A stretch of DNA of 64,000 bases, taken from a bacterium (GTDB taxonomy: Bacteria > 4484-113 > JAFGCY01). Every line of letters starts with the position of its first letter. Positions within the stretch are counted from its first letter, which is position 1. Below are positions 43,309 to 51,370 of this stretch, one piece after another. The DNA is taken from contig JAGRNT010000003.1 in the NCBI GenBank assembly GCA_020440605.1, forward strand, positions 216,176-280,175, read 5' to 3'. A model generated the notes under the pieces. It had not been told where the DNA came from and did not search any database. It saw nothing but the letters and a program-made list of their open reading frames with translations. Position numbers and translations under genes: made by a program.

Positions 43309-45960
43309 TTATTCCGTCCAGAAATAGCCGACGGCGGCGGCATCAGCCTCAGTGATCAGGCCGTCGAGGTCACTGTCGGCGAAGGGCAGGTAGAGCGGGC
43401 TCTCGGCTGGCTGGCCGGCACGGTTGCGGATGAAGTCCAGGTCGGTCTGGCCCACCTGGCCGTTGCCATCGGCGTCGCCGGTCTGGTTGAACAGCCACAG
43501 CGGGATCACGCGCTCGGCCCCCGGCACGAGGCCCATGTACGGCCGGATCCGCAGCAGGGCCAGGCGGTTGCCACAGGCGGAAATGTCCAGCTGCACCGGG
43601 CAGCCTGTGCTGACATCCAGGCTCTGCAGGTGCAGGTCAGCAGGGCCATTGTCATGCCAGGGCAGGCAGTCCAGGTCGTAGAAGACACGGTCCGCGCCTG
43701 AGATGGAGGGCAGGCTCAGTTCCAGCAATGAGGCTCCGGCGGCAGGTCCCAGCGCCTGCCAGGCCGTGAGCTCCGGCGCACCGGCCCGGGCCCCGGCGGG
43801 CTGGCCGGCCTCCAGCAGCAGGCAGTCATCGAGCCAGACCCCGGTCGGGAAGGCAGGCTCCTCGCCTGTGCCGGCGGCATCAGCCTGCAGCAGGAACAGC
43901 AGCTGCAGGCTCTGCCCAGCGTAGTCCGTCAGATCCAGGTCGAGCTCCTGCCAGTCCGGCTGGTAACCGGAGAGCTCGGCGGGTTCGTTGCCAACAGTCC
44001 GCAGCAGCGTGATGCTCTCTCCATTGTCAGTTGTGGCCAGACAGCGCAGCAGGTCCGCGCCCTGCTCCAGATTCCAGTGCGCGCGCAGGCGCAGGCCGGG
44101 CGCGAGGACATCAGTGAGATCAATTCGCCGAGAAATGAGCAGGTCGCTATCCCAGGCGGAATAGCCCGCCGGGCCCAGGCCCTTTGTGCGAGCAGCCCCG
44201 GAGCCGGTGAAACCAGCGGCCGGATCGAACTGCCAGCCGCCTGCGCCGTTGTCAGCCAGCTGCGCCGGCAGCCAGCCCGTGTCCGAGCGCAGCCGGGCCA
44301 GCAATTCCGCGTCATAGCTGCGCAGCTCCAGCGCACTGAAGCTCAGCAGGCCGCTGTCAAAGTCCTCGGCCAGCGGGTAGGTGCCACTGCCGCTGTTGTC
44401 AACCACGATCGGTAGGTCCGTGCTGACCAGCTTGCCGCCAGATCCGGCCTGCAGCAGCAGGCTGTGGCTGCCGTCGGGCAGCTGCGTCAGGTCGATTTCC
44501 AGCTGCCATGGTGCGCCGCTCGCCCGGTCCAGTTCACGCCCGCGCGCGCTGACGGAGATCCACTCCGGCTCGCCGTGCAGTTCCGGCTCCAGCAGCAGCG
44601 TGCCGGACTGGCTGAACTGCGCAAGTGCCGGAGCCTCGATTGCCAGCTGATTCAGCTTGTCAAAGGCCGCAGCGATATCCAGGCGCGGGGTGGGGTGCTC
44701 ACCGAAGCCGGTGGTCGGCGCACCGGTGGAGATCAGCAGTTCACGCAGTTCGGCAGGAGTCAGCGTCGGGTCCTCGCTGAGCAGCAGCGCGGCGGCACCG
44801 CTTACGAAGGCCGTGGCATAGCTGTTGCCGAAGCCCGGCGAGATGTAGTCCGTGTCGCTGTCCTTCCAGGTGCTCTTCAGGAAGACCCCGGGCGCGGCGA
44901 TATCCACCGCCGGACCGTAGCAGGTCAGGGTTTCGACGCGGGCATCAAAGGCATCGGTGGAGCCCACGGAGAGCGCGGTGTCATAGGCTGCGGGATAGAA
45001 GGGGAAGTCGCTGTCCTCATTGCCGGCACTGCAGACCAGCAGTACGCCCTTTTCCTCGAGCACGCGGCACATCTCCTCCTCCAGCGGATTGGGCAGCTTG
45101 GAGGCCCAGGAATAGTTGATGACCTTCGCCCCGAGATCGGCCGCGAGCAAAGCGCCCTCGACGAGGGTTTCCTTGTTGATTGACAAGTTTGATCCGATCC
45201 TGATGGGAATTAACCTACATGATGGAGCAACACCGTGTATAGCTATGCCATTTCCTTGCTTAGCACCAATCAATCCTGCAATGTAAGTTCCATGACCATT
45301 AACATCAGTCACATCATTATCACCTTGATCAACATCTAGATTTAGCCCTGGGTATGTGGTTTCTGGATTAACAACTGAGTGAACTAGCTCCTCGTGAGAT
45401 ACTCTTACTCCAGTATCTACTACTCCCACTAATACTTGAGGACTCCCAAGTGTGACAGGCCAAACATCTAGCAAACCGACTTGCAAAGCTGCCCACTGTG
45501 GAGAGTAGTCTGATGGTGGCAGTCCAATACTTGATACAAGATCAGGATCATCTGTTTGATAAGACATTCCCAAGCTAACTTCTGAATAAGTAAACCAATT
45601 TCCTTCCTGCGTATACTGTGGTGAATGTATTGATTTATTGATAAGCTTGCCTAAATCGCTAATCCTGCGCGGCGCTATCAATTCGTATCTTTGAACAACA
45701 TACTTCCCAACTGCAAAGCTTGATGTTTTTGTAAACAGTGATAAATCTAAATCGAGGTCGATCTTGCCGCTTGTGGAAATCTGAAGAAGTGTTGAGGTCT
45801 CAACATTATCCCAATATTCCAATTCAACTTCCGATGCTTGCATTCGATTAGAATCTAATTCTTCGTACTGGGAGGACTTTCCGCATGAATACAATGTCAA
45901 CAGCATGCAAAAAGCGATTATACAAACTGAATATGAAGCCCCACTATTCCAATTGGACAA
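43309..45960 (-). CDS. Secreted subtilisin-like protease (S8) with C-terminal dockerin-like pair
   Basis: 883 residues, TTG start at 45960. The predicted lipobox L-Y-S-C (Cys26) follows a hydrophobic stretch that lacks the usual N-terminal Lys/Arg. Peptidase S8 triad: Asp182 ('VGVVDTGV'), His223 ('NGHGTYIAG'), Ser380 ('GNSYATAFVSG'), with oxyanion Asn314. Beta-rich domains and a final EF-hand pair follow (DADGNGQVGQTDLDFIR, DSDLDGLITEADAAAVG). Codons 1 to about 258 are AT-rich and the rest is GC-rich, so the catalytic domain is a compositional mosaic. Its start overlaps the fibre gene's end by 17 nt, placing it last in the phage operon. Confidence 0.85.
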   Translation of the reverse strand: MSNWNSGASYSVCIIAFCMLLTLYSCGKSSQYEELDSNRMQASEVELEYWDNVETSTLLQISTSGKIDLDLDLSLFTKTSSFAVGKYVVQRYELIAPRRISDLGKLINKSIHSPQYTQEGNWFTYSEVSLGMSYQTDDPDLVSSIGLPPSDYSPQWAALQVGLLDVWPVTLGSPQVLVGVVDTGVRVSHEELVHSVVNPETTYPGLNLDVDQGDNDVTDVNGHGTYIAGLIGAKQGNGIAIHGVAPSCRLIPIRIGSNLSINKETLVEGALLAADLGAKVINYSWASKLPNPLEEEMCRVLEEKGVLLVCSAGNEDSDFPFYPAAYDTALSVGSTDAFDARVETLTCYGPAVDIAAPGVFLKSTWKDSDTDYISPGFGNSYATAFVSGAAALLLSEDPTLTPAELRELLISTGAPTTGFGEHPTPRLDIAAAFDKLNQLAIEAPALAQFSQSGTLLLEPELHGEPEWISVSARGRELDRASGAPWQLEIDLTQLPDGSHSLLLQAGSGGKLVSTDLPIVVDNSGSGTYPLAEDFDSGLLSFSALELRSYDAELLARLRSDTGWLPAQLADNGAGGWQFDPAAGFTGSGAARTKGLGPAGYSAWDSDLLISRRIDLTDVLAPGLRLRAHWNLEQGADLLRCLATTDNGESITLLRTVGNEPAELSGYQPDWQELDLDLTDYAGQSLQLLFLLQADAAGTGEEPAFPTGVWLDDCLLLEAGQPAGARAGAPELTAWQALGPAAGASLLELSLPSISGADRVFYDLDCLPWHDNGPADLHLQSLDVSTGCPVQLDISACGNRLALLRIRPYMGLVPGAERVIPLWLFNQTGDADGNGQVGQTDLDFIRNRAGQPAESPLYLPFADSDLDGLITEADAAAVGYFWTE

Positions 45961-47011
45961 CTTGAATAGTCCTCACTTGCACATTGGTTCCGCCGACATT
46001 CATGCTATCATCGGTACCATTAATTGTGAGGACGGCATATAATGATTCACTTAAACTCTGTATGCTAATTCCGTTAGAAACGACTATTTGCCAAGTTGAG
46101 CTCGACAATGAACTTAACAGATTTACTGGAGAAGTGGGAGAAAAGGACCCATTGCTGTCATTTATGGTGAGATAGACACTGGATATCTTGTTTACATCTT
46201 CAACACGAATTTCTGCCGAGAGGTTGGCAATTGCTCCATACCTGTGTATCTGTGCTCCAAGCGCTACTTGAGCACCCATAACAATGCTTCCAGACACTTG
46301 TGAGGATGTCCAAGATAGCTCTAAATAGCTCGTGTTGAATATTGCCACGGGAACCGAATTGAAAGACACATCAGCATCACTATTTAGCGTGACTGTTGCT
46401 ATTCCTGCCCCGCTCGGGTAAGCACTCACCGCCCACGGCAGGTTGATTTCGCTGTTGCCACTGAGGCTGTCGCGGCTGCCCGCCGCTGGGAAGACCTGGC
46501 GGTGGACCACCTTCGTGCGCTCGTCCACGTAGTCCTTCGTTGTCAGATCCGTGTCGTCCAGCGGCGTGGCCGCACTGCGCGGCAGGGTCGCAAAGGTCTT
46601 CAGCCCGCTGACCGCCTGGTCCCCGCTCGTGCGCAGCACCGTACTGTCCACCGCGAACTCCTCCGCCGTCAGATCGAGGCCGTCGCCAGCCGTGTAGGCC
46701 GGCGCATGCACATCGATCTCCCCTGCCAGTGCATCCTGCGTGACGCTGGCACTGCCGCTTCCGGTTATCGTCAGCTCCCCCGCCTGATAGGGGTTGCCAG
46801 CGCCGCCCGCCAGGCCGGTCACGAAACTCTCCGGCAGGGCCGGGTCCAGTGTGACCCCGCCGCCGCCGGCCGTGGACCCGCCGCTCGTGAGCGGGGCCGC
46901 CCCGCTGCCCCCCAGACCATCCTGCTGCTCCAGTTCGCGCGCGCTGCGCTGCCTGGCGTCAATCGCCGCTCCCAGTGACTGCTGCTCCCGCATCCTGCGC
47001 CTGATCGTCAT
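45944..47011 (-). CDS. Phage tail fibre/appendage protein
   Basis: The true start is ATG 47011, overlapping the upstream stop as ATGA; the longer frame to 47167 is an artefact. 355 residues. It has a Gly/Ser-rich N-terminal region, then 'DDTDLTTKDYVDERTKVVH', the motif found in the shaft of many tail fibres, and a beta-rich C-terminal part. From about residue 200 (46415 downward) the DNA becomes AT-rich although the frame stays open. The distal region is expected to bind the receptor. Exact fibre type is not determinable. Confidence 0.75.
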   Translation of the reverse strand: MTIRRRMREQQSLGAAIDARQRSARELEQQDGLGGSGAAPLTSGGSTAGGGGVTLDPALPESFVTGLAGGAGNPYQAGELTITGSGSASVTQDALAGEIDVHAPAYTAGDGLDLTAEEFAVDSTVLRTSGDQAVSGLKTFATLPRSAATPLDDTDLTTKDYVDERTKVVHRQVFPAAGSRDSLSGNSEINLPWAVSAYPSGAGIATVTLNSDADVSFNSVPVAIFNTSYLELSWTSSQVSGSIVMGAQVALGAQIHRYGAIANLSAEIRVEDVNKISSVYLTINDSNGSFSPTSPVNLLSSLSSSTWQIVVSNGISIQSLSESLYAVLTINGTDDSMNVGGTNVQVRTIQVVQLE

Positions 47012-48999
47012 CCCGCTTCCTCCGCCAGATAATCCGTGCCGCCCACAACCGTGGCCCGCGGCGTATGCTCGACGCGCTCCACAAGCGCGCTGACAATCTT
47101 CCCCGTGCGGTCCCTGCCGGTCACGGTCTGCCACAGCCCGATCCGCGGGTCCGGCAGGCACTGCCATTCGATGCGCGAAAACTGCCTCAGGCTCTCGGCC
47201 AGCAGGTCCGTGGCCCGGTCCTGGGCCAGGAATTCATTGCCGCCGAATTCCGTGAACAGCGTGCGCTGCCGCCCGCCGAGCCTGGCCCAGAGCAGCGGCC
47301 GGTTGCGCTGCCAGCGGTCATCCAGCCCGTCACCGTCGTAGTCAGAACTGTACTCGTAGAACTGCGGCGGCGTTGCCAGCCCGCTGATCTCGCGCACCAC
47401 GCGGTACTCCTCCGCCGTGTACAGTTCCAGCTCCGCGAGCCCGATGCTCGGGTCGGACTGGTTGTCAAAGCCGTGCTTGTAGGCCCCGAGCTGCACCCGC
47501 AGGTAGCGCAGGCGTGGCAGACTGATTTCCCCCGGGCCGATCTCCAGCAGGCTGTGCGGTGCGAAGCGGCCCTGGGCCAGCGGCGAGATCAGCCGCCATT
47601 CGCTGCCATCCGTGCTTCCCAGCAGGCGGATCCCCGGCCAGAACAGGCCCTGATGCCCGGCTGCGGCATTCAGGTTGCGGCTGCCCGGCATCACCGCTCG
47701 CAGGCGCTGGACGCGCTGCACACTGCCGAGGTCGAACTGCAGGCAGTCGTACCAGGAATCGTAGAAACCCGTGCCGCCATTCTCACTCGCCGCCAGATTG
47801 TGCAGTGAGGCTCCGCGGCTGCTGTCTCCGTCCCAGATCAGTCCCGCCACGCTGGCGAAGCTGCTGTCCGCGCCGACGTTCAGCCCATCCCAGCTGAACC
47901 AGTCACCCTGGCTGGAGATGTCGCTGGCAACGGCCGTGTCCGCCAGCACATTCACCGGCCGTTCACTGCGGCCCCGCACCACCACGCGGCTGTAGAGCGC
48001 GGAGATGTCCCGCGGCCGGCCGCGCTCGCCGGCACTCAGCAGTTCGTTGTCTGGCATTGCCTGCTGCTCCACCAGCCGCAGGCGGAAACCGTCGAGCGCG
48101 CTGTCATACCAGAGCCTGAGGTTGGCCTGCTGGCTTTCACGCAGACGCTGCATCAGCTCCGCCACACTGCCCTGCCAGGCCAGTGCCCCAGCCGGGTCCA
48201 ACCCGAGATCCGGGATGTCCAGCCGGCTTTCCGGCAGGCCCGGGCCGCCCAGTGCCGCCGGATACTTCAGCGCCGTGCGGTAGAGCTCCGCGAGGTCCAG
48301 CGTGCCCTCGATATGGCAACGCACCCCGCTCAGCCAGTAGCTGCGCCCCGCAGTGTCCTCGAGGATGCTCACGCTGCCGCCGCTGAGATTCACCTGGTAA
48401 TGCGCCGGTGAGACCTCCATTGTCATCGCCGCGTCATACCAGAGCCGCAGGGCCGCCGCCGCGAAGCTGCGCCGCCGCGTGCCGGGGTTGGCATCCTGGT
48501 TGAAGGCCGGATCACCAGCCCCGCTGTAGCTGAAGCCGTAGACGCTGCCGAACACCCCGCCCTTGATCAGTGCCAGCTGGCGCACCGCCAGTTCGGCGGT
48601 CTCCGCCGGGGCCAGGGCCAGCTCACATTCCGTCTCCGCCAGCAGGCAGCTCCAGTCCAGTGCGCGCAGGCGGATCAGACCCTCGGCGGGGTCCAGCTCA
48701 GCCACCCTGCCGCGGAACAGCACCTCGCTTTCCGCGCCGACAATTGCCGTGAGCTTCAGCTCGGAAAGCAGGCGCAGCGGGTTGCCGGGATCATCCGGGT
48801 CGCCCCACTGCGCCTGTGCATCAGGAATCTCCGCGCGCAGGCGCATCGCACCCGTGGCCTCATGCAGCAGGCGGAAGTCCGTGAGCGGCAGCTCGCGCCA
48901 GGCCAGCTCGCTTGTCAGATCACTGCGGGCCTCAAGCTTCCAGCTGACCCGCCGCCCGGGCCGTTTCAGTTCAGTGGTGGCTGCACCGGTGAATGCCAT
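47008..48999 (-). CDS. Phage tail hub/baseplate-like protein with discoidin-like domain
   Basis: 663 residues. The N-terminal half resembles hub proteins in layout ('VSWKLEARSDLTSELAW', 'RGRVAELDPAEGLIRLRALDW') without a decisive motif. Residues about 415-530 look like an F5/8 type C (discoidin) fold: 'YDCLQFDLGSVQRVQRLRAV', 'IRLLGSTDGSEWRL', 'LPRLRYLRVQLG'. Such a domain would bind a carbohydrate, which suits tip attachment. The stop overlaps the fibre start. The gap to the gene upstream holds the 118-bp repeats. Confidence 0.6.
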   Translation of the reverse strand: MAFTGAATTELKRPGRRVSWKLEARSDLTSELAWRELPLTDFRLLHEATGAMRLRAEIPDAQAQWGDPDDPGNPLRLLSELKLTAIVGAESEVLFRGRVAELDPAEGLIRLRALDWSCLLAETECELALAPAETAELAVRQLALIKGGVFGSVYGFSYSGAGDPAFNQDANPGTRRRSFAAAALRLWYDAAMTMEVSPAHYQVNLSGGSVSILEDTAGRSYWLSGVRCHIEGTLDLAELYRTALKYPAALGGPGLPESRLDIPDLGLDPAGALAWQGSVAELMQRLRESQQANLRLWYDSALDGFRLRLVEQQAMPDNELLSAGERGRPRDISALYSRVVVRGRSERPVNVLADTAVASDISSQGDWFSWDGLNVGADSSFASVAGLIWDGDSSRGASLHNLAASENGGTGFYDSWYDCLQFDLGSVQRVQRLRAVMPGSRNLNAAAGHQGLFWPGIRLLGSTDGSEWRLISPLAQGRFAPHSLLEIGPGEISLPRLRYLRVQLGAYKHGFDNQSDPSIGLAELELYTAEEYRVVREISGLATPPQFYEYSSDYDGDGLDDRWQRNRPLLWARLGGRQRTLFTEFGGNEFLAQDRATDLLAESLRQFSRIEWQCLPDPRIGLWQTVTGRDRTGKIVSALVERVEHTPRATVVGGTDYLAEEAG

Positions 49000-49035
49000 G
49001 CTGTTTGCTCCATCAAAATGATTGCCATGTTCTGT

Positions 49036-49371
49036 TCACCAACAAGGGCACGAAGAGCACGACGCTTTCAAAGCGTTCACTAAGAAGTGCTGGTGAACCC
49101 AGATCTGCTTTGTGTGCTTCGTGAACTTTGTGGTGAGCCCTGCAATAGGTTTTCACCACCAAAGGCACGAAGAGCACAAAGCTTTCAATGCGAACTCAAA
49201 GCACCCCTTTGCGACCCTGAATCTGCTTTGTGTGCTTCGTGAGCTTTGTGGTGACCCCTGCAATTGGTTTTCACCACCAAGAGCACAAAGGGCACGAAGC
49301 TTTCAATGCGTTCACTAAGATGAGCTGGAGAACCCTGATCTGCTTCGTGTATTTCGTGAGCTTCGTGGTGA
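49036..49371. repeat. Three tandem 118-bp units, each an inverted repeat
   Basis: The spacer 49000-49374 has no gene. Left arms start at 49036, 49153 and 49271 (TCACCACCAAAGGCACGAAG type) and right arms at 49108, 49226 and 49344 (CTTTGTGTGCTTCGTG type), so the period is 117-118 bp. Left and right arms are near reverse complements, so each unit can form a long hairpin. It interrupts the phage operon between two tail genes. Confidence 0.85.
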
Positions 49372-49374
49372 GCC

Positions 49375-49890
49375 CTATTCCGTCCAGGGCCGGGCCGGGC
49401 TGGCCGGGCTGTAGCTGCCGACGCTGTCAAAACTGGAAAAGACACCGTTCTCCATGACGTGCAGGCCTACGAGCAGCGGCAGGCCGTTGTCAGCATGCAT
49501 CCCCAGATCCGCGCTCAGGCCCTCCGGCAGCCGTGTCAGCACACAGCGCCAGGCCAGCTGCCGGTTGATGGCGATGCCCTCCGTGGCTTCGCCCAGATAG
49601 TCACTGAACACGATCAGCTCACTGCGCTGCAGATGGGCCCGCTCCAGCCAGTCCGCGCAGCAGAGCCGGATCGCAGCCGAGGCCGCGTTGGCAATGCTCA
49701 GCTGGAAGGGCCAGACTTCCAGCTCCAGCGCCACCGGCCAGGCCTGCTCCCCGCTTTCCAGACGGTGCGTGAGCCCGTACAGATCCGTATGCTCGCGGTA
49801 GGGCTGCGACCAGCGCTGGCTCAGGCCGCTGCCGCTCAGGGTCAGGTGGTCGCTCTGGCTCTGCCAGAGGCGGATGCGCGTCGTGTTCAT
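49375..49890 (-). CDS. Phage tail-region protein, unknown
   Basis: 171 residues. The start overlaps the stop of the upstream gene (ATGA at 49887-49890), so it belongs to the operon. It is beta-rich at the N-terminus ('LWQSQSDHLTLSGSGLS'), with 'PVALELEVWPFQLSIANAAS' in the middle. Position between the tape-measure-like protein and the hub suggests a distal tail component. I do not recognise the family. Confidence 0.55.
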   Translation of the reverse strand: MNTTRIRLWQSQSDHLTLSGSGLSQRWSQPYREHTDLYGLTHRLESGEQAWPVALELEVWPFQLSIANAASAAIRLCCADWLERAHLQRSELIVFSDYLGEATEGIAINRQLAWRCVLTRLPEGLSADLGMHADNGLPLLVGLHVMENGVFSSFDSVGSYSPASPARPWTE

Positions 49891-50525
49891 CCGATCCCTC
49901 CCGGCCAGAGGCCCTCAGCAGCGTTCTCCTCCAGCAGGCGGCTCGTGACCCGTGCCGCGATCACGTCCTCCGCCCCGCTGCGGTAGTCCAGTTCCACCGT
50001 GAAGGCCGGTCCGCGCGCTACGGCCCTGCCCCCGAACAGGCGCGAGGCCGGATTGAGCGCGAAGCCCAGATCCGTCACCGAGGGGAAGTTGACGACGCGG
50101 GCCTGCACCTCATTGGCAACCTGCACCGGCTGGCGCCTGCGGAACAGGCGGTCCGCCAGCAGGCCGACCCCCGCGCCGAGCAGCCCGCCGAGGATTCCGC
50201 CCCCGCCGCTGCCCCCGCCGAGCGCGCGGCTGAGGCTGCCGCTGAGGCTGCTGACGAGCTTCGACAGCAGACCCTGCAGCGACTTCTGCAGTTCGGCGAT
50301 GAAGGGCGCGGCCAGCGCCCGGCTGGATCCCGCCTGGCGTTCGCGCAGTTCCGCACGGCTCGTGCCGCCGCTCACGCCGGTGGCCCGGCGCAGCGGTTCC
50401 AGTCCGCGCCGCAGTTCATCGCGCAGGCGCGAGAGCTCAGTGCTCAGTTCGCGGGTCGAGCTTCTGGCCTGCTGCAGGCTGCCCGCCAGCCGCTGCAGCG
50501 CCTGGCTGCGGTTGTCATTTGCCAT
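49887..50525 (-). CDS. Tape-measure-like protein, very short
   Basis: ATG 50525 is the likely start; the frame is open to 50576 but 50525 fits better with the neighbour. 212 residues: a coiled-coil N-terminus ('QRLAGSLQQARSSTRELSTE', 'RLRDELRRGLEPL'), a hydrophobic Gly-rich centre ('GGGSGGGGILGGLLGAGVGL') and a globular C-terminus. The position right after the chaperone frameshift pair is that of a tape measure. The length would imply a much shorter tail than typical siphoviruses, or it may be another assembly protein. Confidence 0.45.
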   Translation of the reverse strand: MANDNRSQALQRLAGSLQQARSSTRELSTELSRLRDELRRGLEPLRRATGVSGGTSRAELRERQAGSSRALAAPFIAELQKSLQGLLSKLVSSLSGSLSRALGGGSGGGGILGGLLGAGVGLLADRLFRRRQPVQVANEVQARVVNFPSVTDLGFALNPASRLFGGRAVARGPAFTVELDYRSGAEDVIAARVTSRLLEENAAEGLWPGGIG

Positions 50526-50874
50526 CTCCGTCCTCCCTCGCCGGATGCCTCCGGTGGAATGTGTCGCGCAGTGCATTGCTGCGCAGTTCGATGCCGCGCA
50601 GGGCCCGCCTCAGCTCCCGTTCCTCCGTGAACGGGGCCGAGAGCAGGCGGCGGCGCTCCGCTTCCAGCTCCGCCTGAGCTTCAGCATGGGCGAAATGCAG
50701 CAGACGGCATTGCAGTTCCTCCATCCCCATGCGCCGGATCTCAGCGCGCGTGTGTCCATGCCCGCGCAGCCTGAGTTCCAGCTCCAGCAGGCTCAGTGCG
50801 CGTCCGGGCCCGCTGCCCGATCCGTCTGCGCCTGCTGCGCAGCGTTCCAGAGCCTGGCCAGCGCGCCGGAAAAA
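50515..50874 (-). CDS. Probable -1 frameshift extension of the tail assembly chaperone
   Basis: This frame is open from 50952 to the stop at 50515 but has no convincing start near the end of the upstream gene; the first good ATG is at 50730. It lies in the -1 frame relative to the gene at 50793-51248 and overlaps it. A run of five T's (complement of 50870-50874) within codons GAT TTT TCC offers a slip site. The product would add about 119 residues, rich in Arg/Glu helices ('EAQAELEAERRRLL'). This copies the G/G-T arrangement of lambda-type tails, which lies between tube and tape-measure genes. Confidence 0.5.
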   Translation of the reverse strand, partial: FFRRAGQALERCAAGADGSGSGPGRALSLLELELRLRGHGHTRAEIRRMGMEELQCRLLHFAHAEAQAELEAERRRLLSAPFTEERELRRALRGIELRSNALRDTFHRRHPAREDGDGK

Positions 50875-51248
50875 TCCCGCAGGCCCGCCGTCTCGATGAA
50901 GTTGAATTCCAGCGCGGCCGTTGCCAGTTCCAGCACCAGGCCGTGTTCCCATTCCGCCAGCTCGGACTCACTGATCCCGCTGGAAAGCTCTGCCAGTTTC
51001 AGTACGAGCTGCGGAGCGCTGCCCAGCCGGGCCAGCAGCTCCTCGCCGTTGTCAGGCTGCTCCAGAGCCAGGCTGCCGAGCAGCTGGCAGAATTCCTGCC
51101 AGAGCAGCTCAAAGCCCAGCCAGTCCAGGCGCCTGAGCTGCAGCTGCCGGCCGTTGGCCAGGCGCATGCTGCGCAGCGCAGGCAGGCTGAGTACCGCCTG
51201 GCTGGCCTCCTGCATGTCCGCGCATTCTCTCTTCCTTCTTCTGCTCAT
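50793..51248 (-). CDS. Tail assembly chaperone-like protein
   Basis: 151 residues, ATG 51248 with strong AAGGAGGG upstream. It has a beta-rich N-terminus ('RSMRLANGRQLQLRRLDWLG') and a helical remainder. The family is not recognisable by sequence alone. The assignment rests on its place between tail tube and tape measure and on the overlapping -1 frame at 50515-50874. It would coat the tape-measure protein during tail assembly. Confidence 0.5.
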   Translation of the reverse strand: MSRRRKRECADMQEASQAVLSLPALRSMRLANGRQLQLRRLDWLGFELLWQEFCQLLGSLALEQPDNGEELLARLGSAPQLVLKLAELSSGISESELAEWEHGLVLELATAALEFNFIETAGLRDFSGALARLWNAAQQAQTDRAAGPDAH

Positions 51249-51370
51249 GAACCCTCCTTGATCAGGTTGCAGGTTACTGGTTACTGGCTACTGGTTACTG
51301 GTTGCATTGAGGATGCAGCTACCAGGATTTCTGCACCCGGCAACCTGCAACCAGTAACCTGCACCCTGTC
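51249..51370. repeat. Intergenic dyad of simple sequence
   Basis: Alternating TTACTGG/CTACTGG units (about 51266-51306) face a reverse-complement arm GCAACCTGCAACCAGTAACC (51341-51360). No ORF. It separates tail tube-like and chaperone-like genes and may form a hairpin in the polycistronic RNA. Confidence 0.5.

Noticed and set aside
45186..46415. Insertion sequence or diversity-generating retroelement in the AT-rich patch
   Set aside because: No transposase or reverse transcriptase ORF, no terminal inverted repeats, no template/variable repeat pair; both host frames continue through it.
49036..49371. CRISPR array in the repeated spacer
   Set aside because: Only three units, arms are inverted within each unit, and the sequence between arms is itself repeated, so there are no unique spacers; no cas genes nearby.
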